From contig CAVPWP010000020.1 of NCBI GenBank assembly GCA_963709395.1, positions 474,728 through 538,727 of the forward strand: 64,000 nucleotides of DNA, in the 5' to 3' direction. How positions within the stretch are numbered: position 1 is the stretch's first letter; each line of letters opens with the position of its first letter. The notes below the pieces were generated by a model. It worked only from the letters and a program-made list of their open reading frames with translations. It was not told the DNA's origin and made no database searches. This document shows positions 36,806 to 47,611 of this stretch, in pieces. Both the position numbers and the translations under genes were made by a program. This DNA is from CAVPWP01 sp963709395. Lineage in GTDB: Bacteria > Pseudomonadota > Alphaproteobacteria > Rhodobacterales > Rhodobacteraceae.

Positions 36806-37640
36806 AGGTTCGCAGCGCCGCGCTGGGCGGGCCCGGGCGTGTGACAATCCAGTAGCCGAAATCACCATCGGCCGGCGCAGTGAACACAACGCGCAGGCGC
36901 CCGGCCTCGACGTCTGGTGCGGCCAGCGCGGCCAGTTCGACCAGAAGGCCCAGCCCTTCGCGCGCCGCCAGCGCGGCCAGATCCTCGTTCGGCATCTCGG
37001 TGATATCGAGCCGGTCGGGATCCAGACCGATGGCGCGCAACCAGGCCATCTGTTCGGGCCATCCGGCTTCGGTGATCCACGGCATCTCCTGCATTTCGGC
37101 CACGGACAGCGCGGTCCGGTTGCCGACAAGGCCGGGGGTGCCGACCACCACGTCATTGGTGCGCAGCAGCAACTCGGCCTGGACCCCGGGCCACTTGCCC
37201 TCACCATAGCGGATCGCAAGGTCGAACCCGTCCCGGCCCAGGTCGCGCACCCGGTCATCGGGATCGAGCGTCAGGGCAATCTCCGGGTGCTGCCGCCAGA
37301 ACCCACCAAGCCGCGGCATCAGCCATTTCGCCGCAAAGGACGGGGTGATGGTCAGACGCAACGGCCTCTCGGCTTCGGTTTCGGCGATTTCGGCCAGCGT
37401 CGTCCGGATGGCCCGGAAACTGTCGGTCAGGCTTTGGGCCAGCTTCGCGCCTTCTCCGGTCAGGGCCAGCCCGCGCCCGTCGCGATAGACCAGAAGCAGG
37501 CCCAGGTCTGCCTCGAGCGCCCGCACCTGTTGCGCCACGGCGGCGTGGGTCACGTTCAACTCGCGGCCCGCCGCAGAAAAGCTCCCCGTTCGGGCGGCGG
37601 TCTCGAAGGCGCGCAGGGCGGTGAGGGATGGCAGGCGCAT
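36771..37640 (-). CDS. LysR-family transcriptional regulator, GcvA-like
   Basis: A 289-residue LysR regulator. The winged helix-turn-helix is at residues 1-60 (MRLPSLTALRAFETAARTGS, then AGRELNVTHAAVAQQVRALE), and the effector-binding domain from about 90 has the GcvA-subgroup pattern TITPSFAAKWLMPRLGGFW and YGEGKWPGVQAELLLRTND. The effector is unknown. It faces a small reading frame with a strong ribosome site across a 98-base gap, a typical LysR target arrangement. Confidence 0.9.
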   Translation of the reverse strand: MRLPSLTALRAFETAARTGSFSAAGRELNVTHAAVAQQVRALEADLGLLLVYRDGRGLALTGEGAKLAQSLTDSFRAIRTTLAEIAETEAERPLRLTITPSFAAKWLMPRLGGFWRQHPEIALTLDPDDRVRDLGRDGFDLAIRYGEGKWPGVQAELLLRTNDVVVGTPGLVGNRTALSVAEMQEMPWITEAGWPEQMAWLRAIGLDPDRLDITEMPNEDLAALAAREGLGLLVELAALAAPDVEAGRLRVVFTAPADGDFGYWIVTRPGPPSAALRTFIRWLKSQVSA

Positions 37641-37738
37641 ATGTTACTTCAAGTAACAGGTTGGAAAGATTTCTGCCGTGCATCTGAGCATCGTCCCGCT
37701 GTAAAGCAAGACCTTCTCTAGATCAGGAGGACAGAGAG

Positions 37739-37882
37739 ATGTTAAATCTTATCGGTGAAGTCCTGCTGGTCATCACGCGGATGGACCGGCCTTCGATGCC
37801 CGACCACACGCCCCGCCACCCGGCTTCCGGGTTCAGCGGTGGCAAGCGGCGCGCGCCCGAGGCGACTGAGGTTCGTTCGTGA
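37739..37882 (+). CDS. Possible 47-residue small protein divergent from LysR
   Basis: ATG at 37739 is preceded by a perfect AGGAGG at 37725-37730 with an eight-base spacer. The frame begins MLNLIGEVLLVITRMDRPSM and then becomes basic and proline-rich, ending PEATEVRS. The first 15 residues are hydrophobic, but the protein matches nothing I recognise. The ribosome site and LysR divergence are the only support. An inverted repeat GCCCGG-cgg-CCGGGC follows at 37885-37899 without a T-run. The rest of the 330-base gap (37641-37970) shows no other feature. Confidence 0.35.
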   Translation: MLNLIGEVLLVITRMDRPSMPDHTPRHPASGFSGGKRRAPEATEVRS

Positions 37883-37970
37883 TGCCCGGCGGCCGGGCGC
37901 GCGGCGACGCAACACAAGCGTAGCGTCCCCGCGCCCGGCAGGACCCCGGCGATCGCCAGCCACGTTCCGT

Positions 37971-38564
37971 TCAGCACCCCGCCAGAAGCCGCTCGTGACG
38001 GGCGATGAAATCCGCGCGAACCTCGACCGGGGGGCGCGGCACGATCTTGCGCCCGGCCACCAGAGGTCCTGGGGGTTTGCCGAAAAACCGGTCGGCCTCG
38101 ACCGTGCTGAACCCCGCGATCTGCGTCGCCTCGAGCCAGGCCGACACGCGGTCGGCGGATTTGATCGCCTTCTTCACCTTGGCGGGGATCTCGGCCGGAA
38201 GGCCGAAGCGGATATGCACCGCCGCCGCAAGGCGCGCATCAAGCGCCCCATAGTCCGGCCCCACCGCTGCCTTCACCGGCGAGATCATGTCGCCGATCAC
38301 ATACTCCGGCGCGTCATGCAGAAGGGCGGCCAGACGCCAGCGCGCGGGCTGCCCCGGATTGGCCGCCGCGAACAGATCGTCCACCAGCAGGGAATGCTCG
38401 GCCACGGAATAGGGCCAGTCGCCGAAGGTCTGCCCGTTCCAGCGCGCCACGAAGGCAAGGCCGTGGGCGATATCCTCGATCTCGATATCCACCGGCGTCG
38501 GGTCGAGCAGGTCAAGCCTGCGTCCCGAAAGCATCCGTTGCCATGCACGTGCCGGTTTCGCCAT
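37971..38564 (-). CDS. HD-domain phosphohydrolase (YfbR-like)
   Basis: An HD-superfamily metal-dependent hydrolase. From ATG 38564 (MAKPARAWQRML) it has 197 residues. Metal ligands are visible as the histidine of YSVAEHSLLVDDLF and the HD pair of LAALLHDAPEYVIGDMI, in the order H...HD...D expected for 5'-nucleotidase-type members. The C-terminal half, EADRFFGKPPGPLV, is typical of the rhodobacterial version. The physiological nucleotide substrate is not known. Confidence 0.8.
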   Translation of the reverse strand: MAKPARAWQRMLSGRRLDLLDPTPVDIEIEDIAHGLAFVARWNGQTFGDWPYSVAEHSLLVDDLFAAANPGQPARWRLAALLHDAPEYVIGDMISPVKAAVGPDYGALDARLAAAVHIRFGLPAEIPAKVKKAIKSADRVSAWLEATQIAGFSTVEADRFFGKPPGPLVAGRKIVPRPPVEVRADFIARHERLLAGC

Positions 38565-38701
38565 GCGTCCTGTCCCGATCATGTTGCGATCTCGCCTAGC
38601 GCAGGCGACGCGCGCGGGCAACTCTGCGCTGGACGTTGATATCCGCCCACCTCCCGGCTATGTCGCCAGTCAACAGTGATTTCAGTTTGCAGGAGCCGGC
38701 A

Positions 38702-40098
<1,397 letters not shown>

Positions 40099-40170
40099 GC
40101 AAGCAACATTTCGTGCCTCGGCGCGGCTGAGCCTTTTCCGCCGTGACCTACGAACTGCGATCCGTACCGA

Positions 40171-40197
40171 AGCCGACCACCCGCGTGGTCGGCTTTC
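40171..40197 (+). terminator. Rho-independent terminator after ahcY
   Basis: A ten-base perfect stem AGCCGACCAC / GTGGTCGGCT with loop CCGC (40171-40194), followed by TTC. It lies 72 bases beyond the ahcY stop. The T-run is short but the stem is very stable. Confidence 0.65.
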
Positions 40198-40297
40198 GTG
40201 GGCAGAAATTCAGCCTTGTCTTGTGTCTTGCGGTCGGTACCCTTCGGTCTACGCCTGTTTGGGGCGACTATGCGATATTGACCGGAAGGAATTACGG

Positions 40298-40639
40298 ATG
40301 GGCAAGAGAGATGACCTGATCGCCATTTATGCGGCCGATCTGCGCGACAAATGCGGGATGGAGCCTGACATGGCCCTTCTCGAGAAGGTGACGATCGGCT
40401 GCGGTCCGGCGATCTACGACGCCGATGCCAGCACTGTCGCCGCCACGCAGGAAGGCGAGCTTGAAACGGTCAAGCGGAACTTCCTGATCAAGAAGCTGGG
40501 CCTGGCCGACGGACCCCACCTGATGGACGCGATCAACGCAGTGGTCGAAACCTACGGAAGATCAGAGCGCAACAAGTATCGTGTGGTGATCTACTATATG
40601 CTGACCAAGCACTTCGGAAAGGAAGCGGTGTACGGCTGA
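40298..40639 (+). CDS. DUF2853 family protein
   Basis: A 113-residue cytoplasmic protein starting MGKRDDLIAIYAADLRDKCG. It matches the DUF2853 pattern throughout: KVTIGCGPAIYDADASTVA, then the C-terminal SERNKYRVVIYYMLTKHFGK. The function of this family is unknown. It has its own gap on both sides (after the ahcY terminator and before the strong hairpin at 40.8 kb), so it is probably monocistronic. Confidence 0.88.
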   Translation: MGKRDDLIAIYAADLRDKCGMEPDMALLEKVTIGCGPAIYDADASTVAATQEGELETVKRNFLIKKLGLADGPHLMDAINAVVETYGRSERNKYRVVIYYMLTKHFGKEAVYG

Positions 40640-40714
40640 GGCCGCGATCACCTTGATTTACAACAAGATTTAAGGGCTTTCCATTTGCCACGGAGCGCCC
40701 TTTCCCCGTAGTGT

Positions 40715-40822
40715 CTCAGGTGACGGGCCAGTATGGCCGGACCTTTTTCTCAGACATGTGCGGTGAGCAAGGCACATGGGGTGGTGGAGGGTTCCGGCGT
40801 GTTCGGGACCCTCCATTTTTTT
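40715..40822 (+). ncRNA. Candidate small RNA
   Basis: Between DUF2853 and the EVE gene is a structured stretch without an open frame of note: GGCC-AGTAT-GGCC near 40726-40738, CATGTGC / GCACATG around 40756-40779, and the strong terminator hairpin at 40785-40822. A loose promoter (TTGCCA, 18 bases, TAGTGT) lies just upstream. This may be an independent small RNA or the 3' end of the DUF2853 transcript. No known RNA family is recognised. Confidence 0.35.
40785..40822 (+). terminator. Strong Rho-independent terminator
   Basis: An 11-base stem TGGAGGGTTCC / GGGACCCTCCA (one G-U pair) with a nine-base loop, followed by seven T residues at 40816-40822. It is the best terminator in the window and acts rightwards, ending either the DUF2853 message or the small RNA proposed just upstream. 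Confidence 0.88.
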
Positions 40823-40845
40823 CGAGCAGCACGGTCATCTTCCGG

Positions 40846-41265
40846 TCAGTCCGAAAGCCCCCCAAGCTCGCAGATGATCCGCCACTCCGCCTCCGTCACC
40901 GGCTGGACCGAAAGACGGGTGTTGTTGACCAGAACCATGTCGGCAAGCCGCGGATCCGTCTTGCACATCTCAAGCGTGACGGGTGTGGGCATGTCGGCCA
41001 CGGCCTTGATGTCCACGCAATCCCATCGCGGGTCGTCCGTTGTGCTGTCGGGATGCGCCAGGGCGCAGACCTCGACGATGCCGACAACCGCCTTTTCTGA
41101 CTGGGAGTGATAGAAGAAGCCCCGATCGCCCAGCTCCATCGCCCGCATGTTGTTGCGCGCCTGGTAATTGCGCACCCCGTTCCACTCTTCGCCCGCGTCG
41201 CCGCGCGCCTTCTGGTCGTCCCAGCTCCAGGTCGAAGGTTCGGATTTGAAAAGCCAGTAGGCCAT
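40846..41265 (-). CDS. EVE domain protein (modified-base reader family)
   Basis: EVE domains are PUA-like folds thought to bind modified nucleotides in DNA or RNA. From ATG 41265 the 139-residue protein begins MAYWLFKSEPSTWSWDDQ and shows GVRNYQARNNMRAMELGDRG, FYHS and the VDIKAVADMPTPVTLEMCK block of the thymocyte nuclear protein 1-like group. It overlaps yciI by one base. A stand-alone EVE protein beside YciI, gpsA and tsaD is common in this family, so a defence role is not implied. Confidence 0.92.
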   Translation of the reverse strand: MAYWLFKSEPSTWSWDDQKARGDAGEEWNGVRNYQARNNMRAMELGDRGFFYHSQSEKAVVGIVEVCALAHPDSTTDDPRWDCVDIKAVADMPTPVTLEMCKTDPRLADMVLVNNTRLSVQPVTEAEWRIICELGGLSD

Positions 41266-41537
41266 CAGCCGATCACCTTCTTCCAGGGACGGATCGTGAC
41301 GCTCTCGAAGAGCCCGGCCTTGCCGTAGGGATCGCCCTCCGCCCATGCATGCGCGGCCTCGATATCTGGCAAATCGAGGATGATGAGCGACCCGACCATG
41401 TCGCCGGCCTCATCGAGAAAGGGTCCGGCCTGGACAACGCATCCCGTCTCGTCGACATATGCAAGGTGTGCTGCGCGATTTTCCTGCCGGACGGCCAGTG
41501 CGCCGGGTTTGTCGAGCGCGATCAGGGCGAAAAGCAT
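41265..41537 (-). CDS. YciI family protein
   Basis: A 90-residue protein of the YciI/ferredoxin-like alpha+beta fold. The family blocks are RENRAAHLAYVDE near 18-30 with its conserved histidine, GPFLDEAGDMVGSLIILD near 38-55 and WAEGDPYGKAGLFESVTIRPW near the end. Members can be small hydrolases or dehydrochlorinases; the real substrate is unknown. It starts two bases after the frame-corrected gpsA stop codon. Confidence 0.9.
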   Translation of the reverse strand: MLFALIALDKPGALAVRQENRAAHLAYVDETGCVVQAGPFLDEAGDMVGSLIILDLPDIEAAHAWAEGDPYGKAGLFESVTIRPWKKVIG

Positions 41538-41538
41538 C

Positions 41539-42499
41539 TCAGGTCTCCTTCTTGAGGGGGCGGGCCATCAGGGCGGTGGTTGCATCTGCGACGGATACCG
41601 ACCCGTCGACCACTGCGGCCACCATATCAGTCAGCGGCATTTCCGTTCTGGCAGCGTCGGGCGGCCGCGGCGACGGCGCGGGCGGTCGCCACGCCTTCGA
41701 TCGTCACGCCCACTGGCAAGGCCTCGCCTCGGCCAAGGGCCAAGCCCGCGGCATAGTTGCGCGATTTCTCGGAGGTGCAGGTCAGGATCAGGTCACCAAG
41801 CCCGGAAAGACCCGCCAGCGTTTCGGCCTGTGCACCTGCGGCCACGGCAAAGCGCGTCATCTCGGCAAAGCCACGCGTGACAACGGCCGCCCGGGCGCTG
41901 TCGGCAAGACCCGCCCCGATGGTGATTCCGGCCGCAAGCGCAACGACGTTCTTGAGCGCGCCGCCAAGTTCGGCCCCCGTGACGTCATGGGTCAGGTAGA
42001 GCCGCAGCGTCGGTGTCGACAACCGTGTCTGAAGATCCTCGCCATCGGACTCGGACGCCAGGGTCAGGGCGGTGGGCAATCCCCGCGCGATGTCCGCGGC
42101 AAAACTCGGGCCGGTCAGGACGGCGATTCGCGCACCGGGACAGTGTCGGGCGGTCAGAACGCTGGGGCGCAGGCCGGTGGCAAGATGCACCCCCTTGCAG
42201 CACAGCACGAGCGTCCGGCCGTTCAGCGCGCCGCCGTGCGCTTCGAGAAAGGCGTCGAGCCGCTGGGTGGGCAGGGCCAGAAGAAGCGTATCGGCGTCGA
42301 TCCGTTCAAGGTCCGATGTGACGCTGACCGTCGCGGGCAGATCGATGCCGGGCAGATGCCGCGAATTCATTCGCGTGGCGGCGATCTGGTCCGCCTGCGC
42401 AGGATCGCGGGCCCAAAGCGTCACTGGGCCGGTCGAGGCGAGCGTGATCGCCAGCGCCGAACCGAACGCCCCGGCGCCAAGGATCGCTAGTCCGGTCAT
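41539..42499 (-). CDS. gpsA: Glycerol-3-phosphate dehydrogenase (NAD(P)+), with a one-base frame break
   Basis: GpsA makes sn-glycerol 3-phosphate for phospholipids. The Rossmann motif ILGAGAFGSALAITLA (6-21), the MNSRHLPGI block and VTGAELGGALKNVVALAAG with the catalytic lysine are visible. The apparent frame stops after RRCQNGNAAD. One base out, at the GGG of 41659-41661, the expected C-terminus continues as DAARTEMPLTDMVAAVVDGS and ends MARPLKKET at 41539, two bases before yciI. Corrected length is 319 residues. Its start overlaps the tsaD stop by four bases. Confidence 0.93.
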
Positions 42500-43581
42500 G
42501 CCTTCGCGCCTTTCCTGCCCCCGCCCAGAAGGGTCGGGCCAGTGTCATCCAGCGGCCAGCGCGGGCGGGCGGTGAAACCGCCGTCGGACGGAACGCCTGC
42601 GCGGATCCGCTCGATCCCGGCCCAGGCGATCATCGCGGCGTTGTCGGTGCAGAGGCGCAAGGGGGGGGCGACGAAGGGCAGGCCCGCCGCCGCGGAAACC
42701 GTCTCTAAACCAGCCCGAATCGTTTGGTTCGCGGCAACGCCCCCGGCTACGGCGAAGGCGGCCATTCCGGGCCCCGCGGCATCTATGGCCCGGCGCGATT
42801 TCTCGGCCAGGACATCTGTGACCGCCGCTTGGAACCCGGCGCAAAGGTCGGCGCGGTCGCGCTCGTGCAGCCCGCCCTGGTCCGCCACAAGTGCGTCGCG
42901 GGCGCGCAGCACGGCCGTCTTGAGACCCGAGAACGACAGGTCGCACCCGGGCCGGTCGAGCAGGGGACGGGGAAAGGCAAAACGCGTGGGATCGCCGGTG
43001 GCGGCGCAGCCTTCGACCTCTGGCCCGCCGGGCTGGGACAGCCCAAGGATGCGGGCGGTCTTGTCGAAGGCCTCGCCCGGCGCGTCATCGATGGTGCCGC
43101 CCAAACGGCGGAACTGGTCCGCACCGTTCACACGCAGGAATTGGCAATGCCCACCCGACACCAGAAGCATGAGGTAGGGAAAGGGCAGATCATCGGTCAT
43201 CCGCGGTGTCAGCGCATGCCCGGCCAGGTGATTGATGGGGTAGAGCGGCAGGTTCGCACCAGCGGCGAGGCCCCGGGCGAACATCACGCCCGACAGGATC
43301 CCTCCGATCAGGCCGGGCCCCGCGGTCACGGCGATACCGTCGAGGTCAGAGAGCGTGACTCCGGCCTCTGCCAGGGCGGCTTTCGCTGCGGTGTCGATTC
43401 GTTCGGCATGGGCCCTCGCGGCGATTTCGGGGACGACGCCCCCGAAGGCGGCATGCAGGTCGGCCTGCCCGGTGACGACCGACGACAGGATCGTCGGGCC
43501 GCGCGGCGAATGACGCACGACCGCCGCAGCCGTGTCGTCGCAGCTGCTTTCCAGCCCCAGAAGCGTGATCGTGTCGGACAT
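42496..43581 (-). CDS. tsaD: tRNA N6-adenosine threonylcarbamoyltransferase TsaD
   Basis: TsaD transfers the threonylcarbamoyl group to A37 of ANN-decoding tRNAs. The 361-residue protein starts MSDTITLLGLESSCDDT at 43581, the family N-terminus; longer in-frame starts are not conserved. The metal-binding histidines are in the INHLAGHAL block near 110, and LMLLVSGGHCQFL, DDAPGEAFDKTARILGL and AVAGGVAANQTIR are present. TsaE is encoded at 31.4 kb. Divergent from hemD. Confidence 0.97.
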   Translation of the reverse strand: MSDTITLLGLESSCDDTAAAVVRHSPRGPTILSSVVTGQADLHAAFGGVVPEIAARAHAERIDTAAKAALAEAGVTLSDLDGIAVTAGPGLIGGILSGVMFARGLAAGANLPLYPINHLAGHALTPRMTDDLPFPYLMLLVSGGHCQFLRVNGADQFRRLGGTIDDAPGEAFDKTARILGLSQPGGPEVEGCAATGDPTRFAFPRPLLDRPGCDLSFSGLKTAVLRARDALVADQGGLHERDRADLCAGFQAAVTDVLAEKSRRAIDAAGPGMAAFAVAGGVAANQTIRAGLETVSAAAGLPFVAPPLRLCTDNAAMIAWAGIERIRAGVPSDGGFTARPRWPLDDTGPTLLGGGRKGAKA

Positions 43582-43664
43582 CGGTCCCGGTCGCCCCGTC
43601 GGTGTTGCCCCCTCGGTTCGCGGCAGGTAGCACTGCGCATCCGCCCTTACAACAGGAGGGCCGC

Positions 43665-44396
43665 TTGGCCGACGCCCCGCCAGTGCTGCTGCTGACCCGC
43701 CCTGCGGCGCAGTCCGCCCGGTTCCTCGCGCAATGCGAAGAGGCGCTTGGTGCACCAATCGAGGCAGTGATTGCACCCGTGATCGACATCGTGCCGCGCG
43801 GGGGCCCGGTCGACTTGTCGCCCTTCTCTGGTGTCGTGTTCACCTCTGAGAATGCCGTGACAGCCCTGGGCAGGAACGCCGACGCACGGGGACTGCGCGC
43901 ATGGTGCGTCGGTCGCCGGACAGCCGATGCCGCGGCCCGGTCCGGATTTGACGCGGTTTCAGCCGAGGGCGCGGCCGAGGATCTGATCGCCCTCGTGCTG
44001 CGTGATTCACCCGCCGGCGCGCTGGTGCACCTGTGCGGCGCTCATGTCGCGGCCGATGTCGCGGGGCGCCTGTCCGAGCGCGGCGTGCCCACCCAAGCAC
44101 GTGTCATCTACGACCAGGTCCCGCAGCCTCTGCCGGTAGGTGCGCGCCAGCTGCTCGAAGGGTCCGGGCGGCGCGTCGTCCTCCCGCTCTTTTCGCCGCG
44201 GTCGGCGCGGCTCTTGCGCATGGAGGTTCCCGAGCCGTCGGCGCGTGTGCGCCCGCTTGCCATGAGCGCGCAGGTTGCGGCGGCCTGGGGCCCGGGGCCG
44301 GATTCCGGCAGTGCTACACTGGTGGCGGCACGGCCGACGGCGGCTGACCTTCTGGCTCTTGTTCTGGAAGAATTGCGAGACGACGCGGCTTGTTGA
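43665..44396 (+). CDS. hemD: Uroporphyrinogen-III synthase
   Basis: HemD closes and inverts ring D of the linear tetrapyrrole to form uroporphyrinogen III. From a TTG at 43665, five bases after AGGAGG, it has 243 residues (ADAPPVLLLTRPAAQSARFL). The two-domain HemD fold is suggested by VVFTSENAVTAL near 60, the CVGRRTADAAARSGFD block and VVLPLFSPRSARLL near 165. HemD sequences are poorly conserved, so the call also rests on the LTRP...TSENAV pattern and on tsaD/hemY context. No hemC is present here. Confidence 0.85.
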   Translation: MADAPPVLLLTRPAAQSARFLAQCEEALGAPIEAVIAPVIDIVPRGGPVDLSPFSGVVFTSENAVTALGRNADARGLRAWCVGRRTADAAARSGFDAVSAEGAAEDLIALVLRDSPAGALVHLCGAHVAADVAGRLSERGVPTQARVIYDQVPQPLPVGARQLLEGSGRRVVLPLFSPRSARLLRMEVPEPSARVRPLAMSAQVAAAWGPGPDSGSATLVAARPTAADLLALVLEELRDDAAC

Positions 44397-44458
44397 CCCT
44401 TGGGAGGATGGCTAGGGTAACGGGAACGTCCGCCTGATCTGCGGAAGTGACAGTTAAG

Positions 44459-45899
44459 ATGAGAGGGTCTTCGCCCGTGGCACGTTCGAAAAAACCGACG
44501 CCCTCGGAAACGCCGGATGCAATCGACGGGGCCCGCGAGGTCACCGAGAATACAACGGCCGATGAGCACGACACTGTCGGGAAGGATGAGACGGGCGCAG
44601 AAGGCGGTCCGCCCGAAAGCGAAGGATCCGACGGCATAGAAGACGCCGCCGCTGCCGAAGACAATTCACCAGTCGACGAAGACCAGGCGCAAGCCGGACC
44701 CGAGGATAGCGAAGCCGAGCCGCTGGTCCTGACCGAGACGCTGGAAGTACCGGACGGCCAACCTGATGGCCCTGAGGTCAAGACGGCTCTGCCGGAGGAG
44801 GCCGTATCTCAGGCTGACGCCGATGCCGCGACGCCGCCGGAGCCTGACGATCCACCCGCGGCACCGCCGGCACCTCTACCGGCTCCGCCCGCGCGCAGCG
44901 GCGCCATCCCGCTTTTCCTCGGCGGTGTGGCCGCGGCGGCCCTAGGATTCGTCGTCGCCCGCTACGCTGTCCCTGAAGGCTGGCCCACGCCCGATCCCTC
45001 GCCAACCGCCGATCTGTCCGCGACGGTTGAAGACCAGGCCGCCCGGATCGCAGCCCTCGAGGAGCGCCTGACAGAGGTCACCGCCTCGCTTGCCGAGGCT
45101 TCGGAGCAGCCCCAGCCGGATCTGTCCGGAGTGCGGGATGAGTTGAGGGCCGAGTTGCTTGCCGCCATTCCAGACGCGCCGGACCTGTCCGCGGTCGAGG
45201 CTCTCCAGACGCGTATCACTGAACTGACCGCCGAGGTTGCCGGTCTTGCCGACAACCCCGCAGGTCAGGCGCCAGCCTTGACCGACGAAGAACTTGCGGC
45301 GTTTCGCAGCGAGCTTGATGCCGCGGTGACCGACGCGCGATCTCAGATCGAAGCCGCGCAGGCCGAGGCCGCGCGGATCGAGGCCGAAGCGGCAGCCGCC
45401 GCCGCCCGCTCCGCCGCCGAGGCTGCACTGTCGCGAATCGGCGCTGCGCTTGAGTCCGGTGCGGCCTATGGCGAGGCGCTGACCACTGTTTCCGAGACCG
45501 GGGCGGAGATCCCGGCGGTTCTTGCTGCGGGGGCGGATGGCGGGGTTCCTACGCTGCCCGCCCTTCAGGACGCCTTCCCGGATGCCGCGCGCTCGGCCCT
45601 CGAGGCATCGATCCTTGCCACGGATGCGGATTCGACCGTCGACCGCGCCCTTGCCTTCCTGCGCGCGCAGACTGGCGCCCGGTCGCTGACCCCGCGCGAG
45701 GGCGACGACCCCGATGCCATCCTGTCGCGCGCCGAAGCCGCCTTGCGATCTGGCGACCTTTCGAACTGCCCTGTCCGAAGTCGCCAGCCTTCCCGAAGCG
45801 GGGGCCGCCGCCATGTCCGACTGGACCGCTGCGGCCGAAGCCCGACAGGCAACCCTGGCCGCGCTGACTGAACTTCGCGCGCAAATCGAGACGAACTGA
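44459..45899 (+). CDS. Mitofilin/COG4223-like inner-membrane protein, with a one-base frame break
   Basis: The N-terminal 140 residues are acidic and proline-rich; then comes one membrane helix (about AIPLFLGGVAAAALGFVVAR), a coiled coil rich in alanine and glutamate (about 185-315), and a C-terminal helical domain. Alphaproteobacterial relatives of mitochondrial mitofilin (Mic60) sit in this hemD-hemY locus and are linked to inner-membrane shaping. The frame breaks at the TTT of 45759-45761 (after LRSGDL) and resumes RTALSEVASLPEAGAAAM, ending LRAQIETN at 45899. Corrected length is 479 residues if ATG 44459 is used; a GTG at 44477 (ARSKKPTPSE) is an equally likely start. Confidence 0.83.
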
Positions 45900-45911
45900 G
45901 GACGAATTCCC

Positions 45912-47427
45912 ATGCTCTGGTCCCTTCTCAAGATCGTCCTTTTCGTCGTCATCGTCGCCGGCATCGCGCTGGGCGCGGGTGTCCTGATGGAGAGCGATGG
46001 CGGTTTGCGCCTCTCCGTCGGCACGATGGAATTCACCCTTGGCCCCCTGCAGTCGATCATCGCGCTGGTGCTGCTTCTGGCGGTGGCCTGGGTGGTTCTG
46101 CGGCTGATCGGACTGGTCATCGCGATCTTCCGCTTTCTCAGCGGCGACGAGACCGCGATCACGCGCTGGTTCAGCCGCAACCGTGAACGAAAGGGGTTCC
46201 AGGCGCTTGCCGACGGGATGATGGCGCTTGCCTCGGGCGAAGGCCGTGTGGCGATGTCCAAGGCCGCCAAGGCCGAGAAATACCTTGGGCGGCCCGAACT
46301 GACGAACCTTCTCTCGGCACAGGCGGCCGAACTGGCGGGCGACACGAAGACCGCGACCGAAGTCTACAAGCGGCTTCTGACGGACGAACGCACGCGCTTT
46401 GTCGGCGTTCGCGGCCTGATGAAGCAGAAGCTCGCCGAAGGCGACACGGACATGGCGCTTCGCCTTGCGCAGAAGGCCTTTGCCCTCAAGCCGCGCCACG
46501 TCGAAACGCAGGACACCCTTCTGCGCCTTCAGGCCGGATACCGGCGACTGGGAGGGCGCGCGCAGGACGCTTGCGTCCAAGCTCAAGCACGGAAGCCTGC
46601 CGCGCGACGTCTATCGCCGCCGCGACGCGGTCCTGGCATTGTCCGAGGCGAAGGTCATCCTTGACGCCGACAGCAGCATCGAAACCCGCGAAGCCGCGAT
46701 CGAGGCCAACCGCCTGTCGCCCGACCTGATCCCTGCCGCGGCCATGGCGGCCCGCGCCTATGTGGCCGAGGGAAAACAGCGCTATGCCACGCGCCTTCTG
46801 AAGAAGGCCTGGGCCGCACAGCCGCATCCCGACCTTGCCGCCGCCTTTGCCGAGATCCAGCCGGACGAGACGCCGAAGGCGCGGCTGAAGCGGTTCGAGG
46901 CGCTGACCAAGCAAAAGCCCGACCATCCGGAAACGAAGATGCTTCTGGCCGAGCTCAACATCGCGGCCGAGGATTTTCCGGCGGCGCGCCGGGCGCTGGG
47001 CGATCTGGCCGAAACCGATCCGACCGCACGGTCTCTGACGATCATGGCCGCGATCGAACGTGGCGCGGGCGCCGAGGACGCGGTGGTGAAGGGCTGGCTG
47101 GCCCGGGCGCTGACCGCGCCGCGCGGAACGCAATGGGTCTGCGACAGCTGCCACGCGATCCATGGCCAGTGGATGCCGGTCTGCGACAACTGCGGCGGCT
47201 TCGACACGCTGTCCTGGACGCGGCCGCCGAAGGAAAGCAGCGCCATGCCCGCGGGCACCGAGATGCTGCCCCTGATCGTGGGCCGCACCGCCGAGCCGCC
47301 GGAGGACAACACACAGACGCCGGAGGACGCCGTGGTGGTCGATGCCGAAGTCGTCGAGGCCGATGCCCCGCCGACAAGCGACAAGGCGATAGACGGCGAC
47401 GCGCCCGCGCAAAAAACCCCAACTTAG
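45912..47427 (+). CDS. hemY: HemY N-terminal domain / TPR protein, with a one-base frame break
   Basis: This is the HemY-type TPR membrane protein found beside hemD, not the protoporphyrinogen oxidase of the same name; the oxidase role is filled by HemJ. Two membrane helices (about 3-24 and 40-65) are followed by tetratricopeptide-like helices. The frame breaks at about 46541 (after LQAGY) and resumes GDWEGARRTLASKLKHGSL. Corrected length is 504 residues. The C-terminal part has a zinc-ribbon-like pair, CDSCHAIHGQWMPVCDNCGG (both CxxC), and an acidic tail. It starts 12 bases after the mitofilin-like gene. Confidence 0.87.
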
Positions 47428-47469
47428 GACTACCGCTTCCCCCCAAAGCTTGCTAAGTGCCGCGCCGGC

Positions 47470-47545
47470 GCCGCTGTAGCTCAGCTGGTAGAGCACGTCA
47501 TTCGTAATGATGGGGTCGGGGGTTCGAGTCCCTTCAGCGGCACCA
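47470..47545 (+). tRNA. tRNA-Thr (anticodon CGU)
   Basis: The acceptor stem GCCGCTG (47470-47476) pairs with CAGCGGC (47535-47541); the D arm is GCTC...GAGC, the anticodon arm 47496-47512 has loop TTCGTAA with anticodon CGT (47503-47505), and the T arm carries GGTTCGAGTCC. The 3' CCA is encoded (47543-47545). The gene lies at the border between conserved and accessory sequence. Confidence 0.97.
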
Positions 47546-47611
47546 CTTCTCCCTGAGAACCAGCCATCTGGCCAAGATGCTCAGCCAAGCAGGGGAGGGG
47601 CATCGGCAAGG

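Noticed and set aside
38600..38701. Possible SAH or SAM riboswitch before ahcY
   Set aside because: The 100-base leader shows no recognisable SAH or SAM-II core; only a normal ribosome site is visible.
40846..41265. EVE protein as part of a modification-dependent defence system
   Set aside because: Its neighbours are YciI, gpsA and tsaD, a housekeeping context common in this family, and no nuclease is fused or adjacent.
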